DNA from: Nibrella saemangeumensis
Lineage (GTDB): Bacteria > Bacteroidota > Bacteroidia > Cytophagales > Spirosomataceae
Assembly (NCBI RefSeq): GCF_039541915.1
Contig: NZ_BAABHD010000022.1
Coordinates: 186,001-250,000 of the forward strand
Length of the DNA stretch: 64,000 nt
Direction: 5' to 3'
Below are positions 1 through 9,800 of the stretch, piece after piece. Under the pieces are notes generated by a model that worked only from the letters and a program-made list of their open reading frames with translations, had not been told where the DNA came from and made no database searches. The position numbers and the translations under genes are program-made. Numbering within the stretch: the stretch's first letter is position 1; each line of letters opens with the position of its first letter.

Positions 1-1754
1 AGTTGCTGGTACTCAGCGTTTCGTATACTATTATACGTAAACCAGGGTGGATTACCTACCACGTAATCAAACCGCTTACGCAGGAAAAACGGCTTGTAAC
101 TGTTCTGCAAAATAAACTTCCAGATGCTGTCCCGGCCTTCTTCTTTTGCCCGTTTCAGCGCCAGATAAATATCATAGAACTTACCCACCAGCGTATCTGG
201 TACAGTTGGATGGTCGCTGCGGACGGCATTCACCAACGCTTTAACGGGCACAGGCGCTTCGCCAACGGTATCGGTTGCTAATGCGTCGGCTACCGATACG
301 GCGTTGTCGAAGAGCGTAGGGTTATCAAATGTACCAGTAGGCAGATAATATTTTCGGTCGTCGATAGTGACACCAAACTCTTCGCCAAACAAGTTAACGG
401 CTGCCAGTTGAAGGGTAACCAGGCTATTGGCCAGGTAAACACGCAGATAAATTGGCCGGCGGGCATGCCGAACCGGCTCACCTAAGGCCAATAGCAGGGT
501 AGTTTTGGCTATTTGCACCGACAACGGGTGAATATCAATGCCGGCTATCTGGCCGGCCAGTTCTTCCGGTGTCAGGTCAGGATGTAGTTGGCGCAGCCGG
601 TTTACACTAGCCAGCAGGAAAGAGCCGGAACCACAGGACGGGTCCAAAATTTGCGCGTTCCGTTCAAACTGAAAATGCTCAGCTACCTTTTCGCACAGCC
701 AGTCAGGCGTATAGTACTCTCCGAGCGCGTGCCGGGTTTCCAGGTCGATAAGGTGCTGATAAACACCCTTTAGAATATCAGACTGAACATCCCGAAAGTC
801 ATATTCCGAAATTTTGTCCGCAATTTTCAAAAAGAACCGGCGCAGTCGTGGGAAGTATTTGTCAATGGTTACCCATTGGTAGAAATCCTGTTCGACAAAG
901 TTTTCGACGTTGAATTGAGAGAAGATGGAGCCGTCGAGTGCCTTACGCATTTCGGTGGCGTCAATGTGCGTATCGCGGCTCAGCACCTCATACGCAATCA
1001 GTTTAGAAAACACACTCAGGTAGGTGTGTACTAAAAACACCTCGCTTGATGCGTTGAAGCTCCCATAAGCGATACTCATAAACCGGCTCCACTCCCGGTA
1101 TGCCGTCTGAATTTCCGGGTCTATGCTAATGTCCTCGTAGACGAGCTTCATGCCGGCAAACACCTCCATAAACAATGAAGAGCTGTCGCCGAAATCAATC
1201 AGAATGGTGTCCAGCGTTGGTTTCTGCTTACTGGAGCGGAATAGGTAGCGGTCAATAAAGGTGAAAAACTCGTCGGCGTTGGTATCGGTCAGCGTAAAGC
1301 TGTCAACCACCCGCAGGTAGACATCATCCGCAGTTATCTTTGCTTTGTTCAGGTAACTTTCCGGCTTTGGGCCGTAGATGTTCCAGCGAATACAGTCGGT
1401 AGCAATCAAGTAAAAGTCGAACTGCGAACTGGTATTGTAATTACCAGCAAAATATTCTTTGAGCTGGTATTCGGCGTGTTCGCGTTTAGAAGCGTTTTTT
1501 ATGTCATTCTCGAACTCGATAATTACCTGCCGAAACTGGGTGTCGGCCCGGCCAGTTTTGGTCCGGTCTCCTTTCGGAATGTTAAAGATAGCCTGCTCGG
1601 CACCCGATGCCATTTGTTTGACAATGGATATGGCAGTTGGATCATGCCGGAACAGTTCGTGAAGTAATGAATAGAAATGTAGTTTTTTCGCTTCCTCAGT
1701 ATTAGCCTGCTTAATCTGACTGAAGTAATGTTGAATAAGGGCCTGATTGTTCAT
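1..1754 (-). CDS. N6-adenine DNA methylase of a type IIG-like restriction-modification system (3' end cut by window edge)
   Basis: Reading the minus strand from an ATG at 1754 gives an uninterrupted frame of 584 codons to the left window edge, so the C-terminus is missing. The N-terminal part, about 330 residues, is mixed alpha/beta with no clear family for me. A methylase core follows: LGEYYTPDWLCEKV, then the S-adenosylmethionine motif I DPSCGSGSF (Asp at about residue 371) and the catalytic motif IV NPPW (Asn at about residue 568). Motif I before NPPW is the order of gamma-class adenine methylases (Eco57I/COG1002-like), which transfer a methyl group to adenine N6. A long N-terminal region joined to such a methylase is typical of single-chain restriction-modification enzymes, but the segment seen here does not prove nuclease activity. 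No separate specificity gene is visible. It could also be a stand-alone modification methylase. Confidence 0.85.
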   Translation of the reverse strand, partial: MNNQALIQHYFSQIKQANTEEAKKLHFYSLLHELFRHDPTAISIVKQMASGAEQAIFNIPKGDRTKTGRADTQFRQVIIEFENDIKNASKREHAEYQLKEYFAGNYNTSSQFDFYLIATDCIRWNIYGPKPESYLNKAKITADDVYLRVVDSFTLTDTNADEFFTFIDRYLFRSSKQKPTLDTILIDFGDSSSLFMEVFAGMKLVYEDISIDPEIQTAYREWSRFMSIAYGSFNASSEVFLVHTYLSVFSKLIAYEVLSRDTHIDATEMRKALDGSIFSQFNVENFVEQDFYQWVTIDKYFPRLRRFFLKIADKISEYDFRDVQSDILKGVYQHLIDLETRHALGEYYTPDWLCEKVAEHFQFERNAQILDPSCGSGSFLLASVNRLRQLHPDLTPEELAGQIAGIDIHPLSVQIAKTTLLLALGEPVRHARRPIYLRVYLANSLVTLQLAAVNLFGEEFGVTIDDRKYYLPTGTFDNPTLFDNAVSVADALATDTVGEAPVPVKALVNAVRSDHPTVPDTLVGKFYDIYLALKRAKEEGRDSIWKFILQNSYKPFFLRKRFDYVVGNPPWFTYNSIRNAEYQQ

Positions 1755-2246
1755 GAAGGTGGACTAGGTATTCACCTGACAATATACGGCCCTCAGTAGT
1801 GATATGCCATCACCGGCCCAAATATTCTCCGCTGGTGGTGCTAGGCTTTTTCTGTCGGACTACTTCGTTCGCAAGGTCTCTGAGGAGATGAGACAGCTCC
1901 AGCAACAACGGCCTATGAGCCAGACCGAGCTTGACAAATTTCTGAATACTCACCTCCGTACTTCCTACCGTAGGGTAGTGGTCGACGGGTTCTTCTTGCT
2001 TAGACCGGTTTCTGGCGGGCGATACGCGGGTTCAGGTTCATTTTGAAACCACAGCGGGCTGGATTAACTTTATATACTTGGAATATGTCAATGGCAACAG
2101 TACGCAGAACCCGGTCAGACAAAAATACAGGTACAATTCCTGACGAACCCGCCGAACAGACAAATCTCTCGCCGGATGAGTGATGCAACCATCCCTGATA
2201 GGAAGCAGTGAAATAGGGAAGACGTTCAATTAACAAATGAATAAGT
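1755..2246. other. Gene-poor stretch between methylase and toxin-antitoxin remnant
   Basis: No confident gene. An open frame at 1804-2046 (+, 80 codons, containing DYFVRKVSEEMRQLQQQ) and a 32-codon frame at 2085-2183 (+) have no recognisable family and no supporting context. Promoter-like boxes TAACTTTA (2064-2071) and TATACTTG (2073-2080) each differ by one base from the Bacteroidota -7 consensus TAnnTTTG, and could drive the downstream pair. Confidence 0.35.
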
Positions 2247-2545
2247 ATGACAACATCAAGCGATACGTTGGAAACCACTGTGCGCGAACTAGGCTACACC
2301 GACGTGCGGCAGTTTGCGCGGGTGCAGGCTATGAATCTGTTAAATCGTCGGATACATGAGCACGAGGCTATCGTACAGGCGTTTGAGCGCAAATACCAGA
2401 CCGACTGGAGCACTTTTCAGGTCGCTCCGAAACGGCATCTGTTGGCCTTATCGAACGCGAATACGACGAGATGGCCTGGGAGGCTACCCTGACCTATCTT
2501 GACCACCTACGGCAACGGCGGCAACGGCTTCAGGAAGCAGAATGA
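2247..2545 (+). pseudogene. Frameshifted antitoxin-like gene (partner of a TumE-like toxin)
   Basis: The ATG at 2247 opens a frame reading MTTSSDTLETTVRELGYTDV, then a helical stretch with VQAFERKYQTDWSTF. This resembles the small antitoxin-type proteins with a central FEKKYxxxxxxF motif. The frame runs into unrelated sequence and stops at 2492. The family's C-terminal half is present in the -1 frame: LIEREYDEMAWEATLTYL, then RQRRQRLQEAE, ending with TGA at 2543-2545. The switch point lies near a TTTT run just before 2420, so one inserted base or a -1 slip on Phe codons would explain it. Rejoined, the product is about 100 residues, as expected for the family. The stop overlaps the next ATG as ATGA. 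The family match is from memory of motif pattern. It may be a pseudogene, a sequencing error or a translationally frameshifted gene. Confidence 0.55.
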
Positions 2546-2820
2546 GACAGACACTCACGGTATTTGCCGACATCATTACCGAATATGATGTGCTGATAGA
2601 TATTATCGACAGTGATTTTTATTATTTCTACGTCCGAATTCGACTGACTGATGGCACCCTCTTGTACGCCAGGGAGTATGTAAACTGGAAGTAAACCCGG
2701 AAGTACGCGTACAAGTGGCAACAGGCCGATTGCCCGCTGCTCGGCTTTCTGTTTCAGGTGGCTACGGCCGGGCGGCTGTTTGTAATACAGTACGGCAAAC
2801 CAACACGCTGGTGCCGGTAA
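2542..2820 (+). pseudogene. TumE-like (DUF6516) toxin remnant, interrupted by a stop codon
   Basis: The ATG at 2542 overlaps the antitoxin-like stop by four bases, suggesting translational coupling. The first 50 codons read MRQTLTVFADIITEYD, then DSDFYYFYVRIRLTDGTLLYAREYVNWK, ending at TAA (2692-2694). The RxRLxDGxxLxxxEYV pattern matches the core of TumE/DUF6516 toxins. In the same frame, straight after the stop, the sequence continues TRKYAYKWQQADCPLL to another stop at 2818-2820. This corresponds to the family's next conserved strand (K.AYxxxxQ), but the usual RWDNAPHH end is not recognisable. I read this as a toxin inactivated by a nonsense mutation and C-terminal decay. A 50-residue functional product is less likely. 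Confidence 0.5.
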
Positions 2821-2853
2821 CCGCCCGACCTGAAACCTTGTAGGTTGCCTACT

Positions 2854-3342
2854 TCACACCAGCGCTTTTCTGAACAGGCTCAGTCGCTCGTGCAGGCCGA
2901 AGCTGCTGACGCCGTTGGTATACTGCCCCTGCACGGTAAACACCCGCAGCCCCGGTCGTAGGTTGGCGTAGATAGTCAGTGCTTTCAGCCAGGTTTCGCG
3001 GTTGCGGTACGGTGCCAGCAGGGTCCGGGCGCGGCTCAGGTAGCGGTGCTGCCGGGGTGTCCAGACCGGCCGGTGCCGGTAGGCAATGCCCTCGCCATTG
3101 AGCAGGTCGGGCAGCGCTTCGGGCGCAGCAAAGGGCAGCAACTCCACCATCAGAAACAGACCCAGCTCAATATTGAGCAGCCGGTTAGCCTGTTGGCCCG
3201 GCAGGTCGTGCCGGAACTGCAGGCGGGTAGCCAGCGGCTCCTGCCAGTGCATCAGCGAGGTAAAGGCTGAGTAGGCAGGGGATGCAGTCGATGCGGAGGA
3301 GTGACGTACGGCGTTCATTTGTATTGTTGTTTCTTTGTTCAT
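2854..3342 (-). CDS. Conserved-looking hypothetical protein divergent from the WYL regulator
   Basis: A 162-codon frame without recognised domain, signal peptide or membrane segment. It is basic and helix-rich, with WTPRQHRYLSRARTLLAPYR and a C-terminal LHERLSLFRKAL. It is transcribed away from the WYL regulator at 3494, across a 151-base intergenic region holding an inverted repeat, so it may be that regulator's target. A -7-like box (AATCTTTG on the minus strand, about 3345-3352) lies only a few bases before the first ATG. Translation may therefore start at the internal ATG at 3318 (codon 9). The function is unknown. Confidence 0.55.
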   Translation of the reverse strand: MNKETTIQMNAVRHSSASTASPAYSAFTSLMHWQEPLATRLQFRHDLPGQQANRLLNIELGLFLMVELLPFAAPEALPDLLNGEGIAYRHRPVWTPRQHRYLSRARTLLAPYRNRETWLKALTIYANLRPGLRVFTVQGQYTNGVSSFGLHERLSLFRKALV

Positions 3343-3363
3343 GACAAAGATTTCCTACCCTTC

Positions 3364-3380
3364 ACGTAATCTTTTTACGT
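3364..3380. promoter_or_regulatory. Candidate operator between WYL regulator and divergent gene
   Basis: A perfect inverted repeat, ACGTAA-N5-TTACGT, in the shared upstream region of the two divergent genes. -7-like boxes lie on both sides (TTTCTTTG at 3404-3411 facing right; AATCTTTG facing left). The arrangement suits autoregulation by the WYL protein, which is inference from position and symmetry. Confidence 0.4.
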
Positions 3381-3493
3381 TCTTCTATTTTTCTTCAGAA
3401 ATTTTCTTTGTTACTTGTCCGCAGACACTGTGGGATCTAAATCTGAGAACAAGCCCTAACGATCTACTGTGAACTGCAAACTGCCAGCCACCC

Positions 3494-4522
3494 ATGCCCA
3501 TCACCCGTTCCGCCTTTCAGCGTTACCGGCTCATCGATGAAATCATCAGCCGCTACCCGCGCCGATATTCCAAACAGAGGCTGTTTGAACTCCTGCAGGA
3601 CCAATGCGGTATCCGGTCCGTTTCGTCGCTGGAAAAAGACATTCAGCGGCTGCGCGAAGACCACGACGCGCCCATTGCCTACGACAAACGGAGCAACGGC
3701 TACTACTATACCGACCCGCAGTTCCGGCTGCTGAAACTGATGCTTACCCCCGACGATATGGACGCTTTGGAGCAGGCCCGCGAGGTGCTGGCAGCCACGC
3801 AGGGAACCTCACTGGCCAATGAACTGGATAACGCCCTGCAGCGGGTCCGGCAGAGCCTCGACATTATCCGGGAGGTGAAAAGCGACGATCAGGCGCAGGG
3901 CCTGCCCCGCAAGGTAGTGTACGTCGAAGAGCGCGTTCTGGGCGGCAACCGGCATTATGTGCCAGTGCTGATCCGGGCCATCAGCCAGAACCGCCAGGTG
4001 CAGTTCCGGTACAGCAAACACGAAAAGAGCGCGGCCGAACCAGAGCGGCCTAAACTCCGTACGCTGCATCCGATTCTGCTGCGCGAATGGGCGGATAGCT
4101 GGTACGTGATCGGCTACGATGCCGCCGGCGGGCGCGAAAAGACCTTTGCCCTGGATCGTATGAGTGATCTTGAGATTACGGATGACCCTTGCGATGTGCC
4201 ACCGTCGGTGCTGACAAGTGTCAGCGAACTGTTCGAGCATATCTACGGCGTTACCGACAGTAGCGGGCCGGTCGAGGAAATTGTACTGCAGTTTACCCCG
4301 CTGTTTGGACGGTACGTCAAGGCTAAGCCCATTCACCAGTCGCAGGAGGTGCTGTGCGACACGGATACCGAGTGTGTGGTACGGCTGCGGCTGGCTCCCA
4401 ACCGCGACCTGCTGATGCACCTCCGCAGCTATGGCGAACACCTCAAAGTACTACAACCGGCCAGTCTGGTACAGGCCTTCACTGACTCCCTCAGGGCTAC
4501 CCTAGCGCAGTACAGCGGTTAG
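3494..4522 (+). CDS. WYL domain-containing transcriptional regulator
   Basis: A 342-residue protein with an N-terminal winged-helix region (about residues 1-65, with RYSKQRLFELLQDQCGIRSVSSLEKDIQRLRED typical of HTH_11/DeoR-like folds). A WYL domain follows in the middle (RTLHPILLREWADSWYVIGYD, then KTFALDRMSDLEI), and a C-terminal WCX-like extension (FTPLFGRYVKAKP, then LRLAPNRDLLMHLRSYGEHLKVLQPASL) completes it. WYL domains bind nucleic acid or nucleotide-like ligands and control DNA binding. Such regulators often sit near defence genes in other bacteria, and here a methylase and a toxin-antitoxin remnant lie just upstream. The likely target is itself and the divergent 162-residue gene. The start is supported by homology-like content from the second codon on. 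Confidence 0.88.
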   Translation: MPITRSAFQRYRLIDEIISRYPRRYSKQRLFELLQDQCGIRSVSSLEKDIQRLREDHDAPIAYDKRSNGYYYTDPQFRLLKLMLTPDDMDALEQAREVLAATQGTSLANELDNALQRVRQSLDIIREVKSDDQAQGLPRKVVYVEERVLGGNRHYVPVLIRAISQNRQVQFRYSKHEKSAAEPERPKLRTLHPILLREWADSWYVIGYDAAGGREKTFALDRMSDLEITDDPCDVPPSVLTSVSELFEHIYGVTDSSGPVEEIVLQFTPLFGRYVKAKPIHQSQEVLCDTDTECVVRLRLAPNRDLLMHLRSYGEHLKVLQPASLVQAFTDSLRATLAQYSG

Positions 4523-4610
4523 GCCGTCAAAGGCTGGGAGAAAAGCTATTTTGTCTGGTAATTTTTATGAAAGCACAGACAGTGCAGGATAGAATGCGGA
4601 AAAAACCGCC

Positions 4611-4618
4611 TTAGTTTG
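4611..4618 (+). promoter_or_regulatory. Possible -7 box upstream of the first ECF sigma gene
   Basis: TTAGTTTG, one mismatch from TAnnTTTG, about 105 bases before the sigma start. The same octamer, again followed by CTTCA or CTTCAT, occurs 24 bases before the ABC ATPase at 53755. No good -33 box was seen, so this is tentative. Confidence 0.25.
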
Positions 4619-4723
4619 CTTCATTGAAAACTATGATGATGCTACCGGTTCACTAAGGTCAGGCCTGGTGAACTGTATACTGAAAATTAACCCATTCAGT
4701 TACACGTTTATCCACCAACGGGT

Positions 4724-5311
4724 ATGCATGATTTTTCGATCCTATCGGAAAAAGAACTGCTGATGTCTCTTCAGCGGGGTAACCCGCAGGCATTTGCCCA
4801 AATCTACAAAACGTACTGGTATCCTTTGTATCAGACCGCGCTGGCCCGGTTGAAAAATAGGGAGGTGGCCGAAGAGATTGTACAGGAGTTGTTTATTCAG
4901 CTTTGGGAGCGCCGGGAGAACCTGCAAATTGGCAAGCTGGAAAATTACCTGTTCCGGGCGCTCAAATATTCGATTATCGACTTAATCCGGGCGCAAGTGG
5001 TGCAGGACCGGTACCTTGACCATTACCAGGCCTTTACTGCGCAGGAGGAGACCACTACCGAGGAAGAGACGACGTACGATACCCTGCGAACCTGCCTGGA
5101 GCAGGGCCTGAATACCCTGCCCGAAAAAACGCGTAACATATTCGTGCTCAGCCGGATAGAAGGCTGGCCTGTCAGCCGGATCGCTTCGCATTTTCAGGTC
5201 ACCGACAAAGCTGTTGAGTATCACCTGACTAAATCCCTGAAAACATTGCGACTATACCTGAAAGGTATCGTGCTGACAGCTCCGTCTTTTTTATGCAGTT
5301 ACCTGTTCTGA
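4724..5311 (+). CDS. ECF RNA polymerase sigma-70 factor (FecI-like), system 1
   Basis: A 195-residue sigma factor. Region 2 spans about residues 12-80 (FAQIYKTYWYPLYQTALARL, then AEEIVQELFIQLWERREN, then LENYLFRALKYSIIDLIR). Region 4 spans about residues 125-180 (LPEKTRNIFVLSRIEGWPVSRIASHFQVTDKAVEYHLTKSL, a helix-turn-helix for the -35 element). It directs RNA polymerase to the downstream SusC/SusD operon when released or activated by FecR. It is followed by fecR-type, STN-susC and susD genes in the same orientation, the classic Bacteroidota trans-envelope signalling order. The last residues (TAPSFLCSYLF) are hydrophobic, which is unusual but short. Confidence 0.93.
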   Translation: MHDFSILSEKELLMSLQRGNPQAFAQIYKTYWYPLYQTALARLKNREVAEEIVQELFIQLWERRENLQIGKLENYLFRALKYSIIDLIRAQVVQDRYLDHYQAFTAQEETTTEEETTYDTLRTCLEQGLNTLPEKTRNIFVLSRIEGWPVSRIASHFQVTDKAVEYHLTKSLKTLRLYLKGIVLTAPSFLCSYLF

Positions 5312-5455
5312 GCAGGTGCCGTTTAAAACAGCTCTATAACTTTCCAAAGAAAGATCGGTGTATCGTTTAAGTTTAATTTGATTTTTCCAATAATTTTTAG
5401 TTCGTATTTAGGATTTACCCCAGGTTGCCCGACTTCCTGTTAGAACGGCTTCAGT

Positions 5456-5492
5456 CGGCCGGCCCGGAAGCTAACGCAGGCCGGGCTGGCTG
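5456..5492 (+). other. GC-rich hairpin in the leader of the first fecR gene
   Basis: The arm at 5456-5467 pairs with 5481-5492 (core GCCGGCCCGG with CCGGGCTGGC, using G-T pairs) around a 13-base loop. No T-run follows, so it does not look like a finished terminator. It could attenuate or stabilise the sigma-to-fecR transcript in this 219-base gap. Confidence 0.35.
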
Positions 5493-5530
5493 GAGCAGGT
5501 AAATTCCTGAACCCATAACTTTTTTTCGCC

Positions 5531-6619
5531 ATGACCAAGCCTGAGTTTCAGAAGCTGCTGGAACGGTATGTACAGGGTACCTGTACGGCGGAAGAAATCC
5601 GGCAGGTTGATCGATGGTATAAGGCTATCGCTGGTGAAACGAACAGTGAACCAGCGAACCTCGATAAACAGGCTGTTCGTGATCGTATGTGGCAGCGGAT
5701 CAGCCAAACGGTGCAGTTAACAGCCTCTCAGCCTGTGGCTGTAAGCCCCGAACTGGCCTTCGGAAAACGGTATCTGTACTGGGTCGGAATGGCTGCATCG
5801 ATAGTCTTACTCCTGCTATTGGGCTGGGGCTGGAACCGCATCAACTTCGTTCCCAAAGAGGCAACTGCAGAGCGACCTGCTCAACCCGCTGCGGTATTCA
5901 GTAATTCTCAATCGGTTCAGCGCGTTCAGAATACTACGGGCCGAAACCGGTTGCTTACCCTCGAAGACAACAGCACCGTTCTGCTGACGCCCGGCAGCCG
6001 GCTTTCGTTTCCGGCTCCGTTTGGCAGCTACCGGCGGGAGGTCGAACTCGTAGGCGATGCTTTCTTTGAAGTTACCAAAAATGCAAAAAAGCCTTTCTTC
6101 GTTTATTGCGGTGGGGCCGTAGCGCAGGTGCTGGGTACAAGCTTCTGGGTGAAAACAGAAGGGAAAGCCCGGTGCGAAGCGGTAGAGGTAGAAGTGAAAA
6201 CCGGTAAGGTGTCGGTGTACGGGCAGAAAAGCCGGCCCAGCGGAAAGCTGTCGGACCCTATGATCTCCAAACTCCAGGGCGTCATTCTGACGCCTAATCA
6301 GAAGGTCGTTTTCTTTCCCGACAACAATCACCTGATTCCCGGCCTGGTGGAGAAGCCGGTACTGATTACACCAGCCGACCTGACGCCAACCTTTGTCTAC
6401 AACGATACTCCACTGACGCAGGTTTTCGGTGGACTGGAGAAAGGCTACGGCATTGAGATCATCCGGGCGACGGAGAACCTGGACAGCTGTTCGTTCAGCG
6501 GTGATCTGTCGGATCTGTCCCTCGATGATAAATTAACCTTAATCTGTAAATCCGTGGGGGCCTCTTACGAGGTAAGGGGTACCCGTATCCTGGTCAACGG
6601 ACCGGGTTGTACTTTATGA
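5531..6619 (+). CDS. FecR family anti-sigma factor / signal transducer, system 1
   Basis: A 362-residue inner-membrane protein. Residues 1-65 form the cytoplasmic sigma-binding domain (FQKLLERYVQGTCTAEEIRQVDRWY, then VRDRMWQRI). One membrane helix lies at about 83-101 (YWVGMAASIVLLLLLGWGW). The periplasmic FecR domain follows (NRLLTLEDNSTVLLTPGSRLSF, then VELVGDAFFEV, then VLGTSFWVKTEG). A C-terminal DUF4974 domain (about 285-360, FVYNDTPLTQVFGGLEKGYGIEI) contacts the STN domain of the transporter in known systems. It transmits substrate binding at SusC to the upstream sigma factor. It is full length and serves as the in-window comparison for the truncated copy at 31635. Confidence 0.93.
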   Translation: MTKPEFQKLLERYVQGTCTAEEIRQVDRWYKAIAGETNSEPANLDKQAVRDRMWQRISQTVQLTASQPVAVSPELAFGKRYLYWVGMAASIVLLLLLGWGWNRINFVPKEATAERPAQPAAVFSNSQSVQRVQNTTGRNRLLTLEDNSTVLLTPGSRLSFPAPFGSYRREVELVGDAFFEVTKNAKKPFFVYCGGAVAQVLGTSFWVKTEGKARCEAVEVEVKTGKVSVYGQKSRPSGKLSDPMISKLQGVILTPNQKVVFFPDNNHLIPGLVEKPVLITPADLTPTFVYNDTPLTQVFGGLEKGYGIEIIRATENLDSCSFSGDLSDLSLDDKLTLICKSVGASYEVRGTRILVNGPGCTL

Positions 6620-6818
6620 ATTTTCTTTACCTAACCTGATCCCTAAACGTTAAACCCCGCTGCTGCCGATGGCTTAAAAAAGAACCTACTAAAAAAAACA
6701 GCCGACAGTGTACCACCACCGCCGGCTGCCGGATTACTGCCCCTAACAAGTATCATCCTGCCACAGATGCGTTACGGGCATTCTGTCTTTTTTCTCACAA
6801 AAAAACATTCCTAACATT

Positions 6819-9800
6819 ATGAACGAGTCGCGACAACTACAATTGTACGCCAAGCTGTACATGCTCATGAAAGTGTCAGTTGTTCAAGTAGCTTTTGCCT
6901 GTCTGTTTGTTGCTGTAGGGTTTGCCAGCCCCAGCCGGGGACAGGAAATTATGGACCGTAATATTAGCCTGAGCGTAGAGGGACAAAGTCTGAAGGTGGT
7001 GCTGCAAAAAGTGGAGCAGCAGGCCAATGTGAAGTTCGTCTACAGCAAAGAACAGATCAAAACTGACCGGAAGATTACCCTGAAGCTAACCAATCAGCGG
7101 CTGGCGGTAGCCCTGGAGCAGTTGCTGCAGCCGCTGCAGATTTCCTATCAGGTTGTTTCAAATCGCATTCTGCTGCAGCACAATACCCCCAGGATTAGCG
7201 AGCCAACCAGTTCGTTGGCTCCGTCAGTGGAGCATAACGTGGCCGTAACCGTCAGTGGTAAAGTAACGGATGATGCCGGTCAGGGTCTGCCCGGCGTAAG
7301 TGTGGTGCTGAAAGGAACGACCACGGGTACATCGACCAACAGCGCCGGGAATTATACGCTGACGATTCCTGAGGCCAGAGGAACGCTGGTGTTTTCGTCC
7401 ATCGGGTTCACCACACAGGAAATTCCGGTTGGCCGGCAGACAACCATCAATGTGCAACTGGTAGCCGATACCAAATCGCTGGCCGAGGTAGTGGTGGTGG
7501 GTTACGGTAGCCAGGTAAAGAAAGAAGTAACCGGTGCGGTGCAAACGGTGAGTGCCCAGGAGATCAAAGACCTGCCCGTGTCGCAGGTGGGCCAGAAACT
7601 ACAGGGCCGGCTGGCCGGGGTGCAGATCAACCAGACCACCGGTAAGCCGGGGCAGGGCATCAGCATCCGGATTCGCGGCCAGGTGTCGGTATCCGCCGGG
7701 AGCGATCCTCTGTACGTGGTCGATGGTTTTCCGATTACGGGAAACATTGCGCAGCTGAACCCCGATGAGATTGAAGACATTTCGATCCTGAAAGATGCGT
7801 CGTCTACCTCGCTTTACGGCTCGCGGGCGGCCAACGGCGTCGTGCTGATCACCACCAAAAAAGGGAAAGTCGGCCGCACCAACATCAGCTTCAATGCCTT
7901 CGGCGGGGTGCAGCAGGTGCCCCAGCGGGGTCGCATCAAAATGCTGAATGCCCAGGAGTTTGCGCAGTTCAAGAAAGAGTACTACGAAGATCAGGGTCAG
8001 GCGGTACCGGATGAGTTCAAGGACCCGGCAAGCTGGGCCAACAAAGACAACGACTGGTACGATGCCGTTATGCGCGATGCGCCCATTCAGAGCTATAACC
8101 TGAGCGTCTCCAACAATACCGAACGCTCGAATACGTCGTTGGTGGCGGGTATCTTCAGCCAGGATGGGGTTGTCATCAACAACAAGTACAAGCGGTATTC
8201 GCTGCGGATGAACTCAAACTACAACCTGTCGGATAAGATAACCGTCGGGTTCAACGTAGCGCCCTCCTATGTGTACGACAACACCCCCCGGACCGATGGC
8301 GACCGCGGTACGGGCATTCTGTTCAACGCCCTGCATACCTGGCCGGTCATGCCGATCCGCGACGATAAGGGCCAGCTGACGCTGTTTAACCGGTTTCCGG
8401 GCAGTACCGGAAATATCTTTGCTTATCCGAACTGGGTGAGAGCCGCCAACGAACTGACCAACGAGACCAAGAACACCAACCTGCTGGCCAATGCGTACGT
8501 TCAGTACTCGCCGATCCGGGGCCTCTCGCTGAAGTCGACCATGAACGTGGAATACATGAACTCCCGGTTCTTTTTCTTCAACCCGTCGACGGCTACCAGC
8601 GCCATTAACGTGCCCATTCCAACGCTGGCCGTATCGATCCGGCAGAACAGGGAAGACATCTCCTGGCTTAATGAGAACCTGGCGACCTATACCCGCACGT
8701 TCAATGACAACCATAATTTTGAACTGCTGGCCGGTTTTACGCAGCAGCGTTTCAGCCAGGAGGTTACCCGGATTCAGGCCGATACCTACGCGGATGACCG
8801 GTTGCCAACCATCCAGGGTGCGCTCAATGTAAACCGGGGCGGTACCACCAACGGGGTAAACCAATGGAGTCTGTTGTCTTACCTGTCGCGCTTGACGTAT
8901 AACTATAAAGGTAAATACCTGTTTACGGCCTCTATCCGGACCGACGGTTCGTCCCGTTTCGGGGCCAACAACCGCTGGGGTACATTCCCGTCGGCTTCCG
9001 TCGGGTGGGTGGTTTCCGACGAGGACTTTATGAAGGCCATTACGCCGGTTTCGTTTGCCAAGCTGCGCGCCAGCTACGGGGTCATTGGTAACAACAATAT
9101 CGGTAACTACACTCAGTACGCCCTGGTGAACAACACGGTCAACGCGGCTTTTGGCGGTACGGTAGCGCCGGGAGCGGTGGTTACCTCCATTGCCAACCCC
9201 AACCTGGGCTGGGAGACCACCAGGCAGCTTGACCTGGGCCTGGACCTGGGCTTGCTGAACGATCGCATTCAGTTTACCTACGACTTTTATAACAAACGGA
9301 CTACCAACCTGCTGTATGCCGTGCAACTGGCGCAGGAGTCGGGTTTTGGCAACTTCAACGACAATATTGGTGAGATTAAGTTCTGGGGTCATGAGTTTGC
9401 GCTGAACACCCGCAATACCACCGGTAAGCTGAAGTGGAATACCAACGCCAACATCTCATTCAACCGCAACCAGGTTGTTGCGCTGGCACCGGGCATCGAC
9501 CGGGTATATGGTACCTTCCACATTACGCAGGTCGGCAAACCCTTTGGCCAGTTCTACGGTATGTTGAAAGAAGGTTATTACATGACCGCCGAAGAGCTCA
9601 AAAACTCGCCCATCATCCCGGGTCGTTCGGCGGTAGGGACCATCAAGCTGAGAGATATCAACGGCGACGGCGTGATTACCTACGGCGGTGATTTCGACGA
9701 CCGGACCATCATCGGGAACCCCTTCCCGAAATTTACCTACGGTATTGTCAACGACCTGCGCTACGGTAACTGGGATCTGTCCGTTACGGGTTCCGGCTCA

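Noticed and set aside
8214..9392. Long minus-strand open frame (392 codons) inside the first susC
   Set aside because: It lies fully antisense to an unmistakable transporter gene, has no domain, and its low-complexity, Gly/Val/Arg-rich composition is typical of antisense frames in GC-rich DNA.
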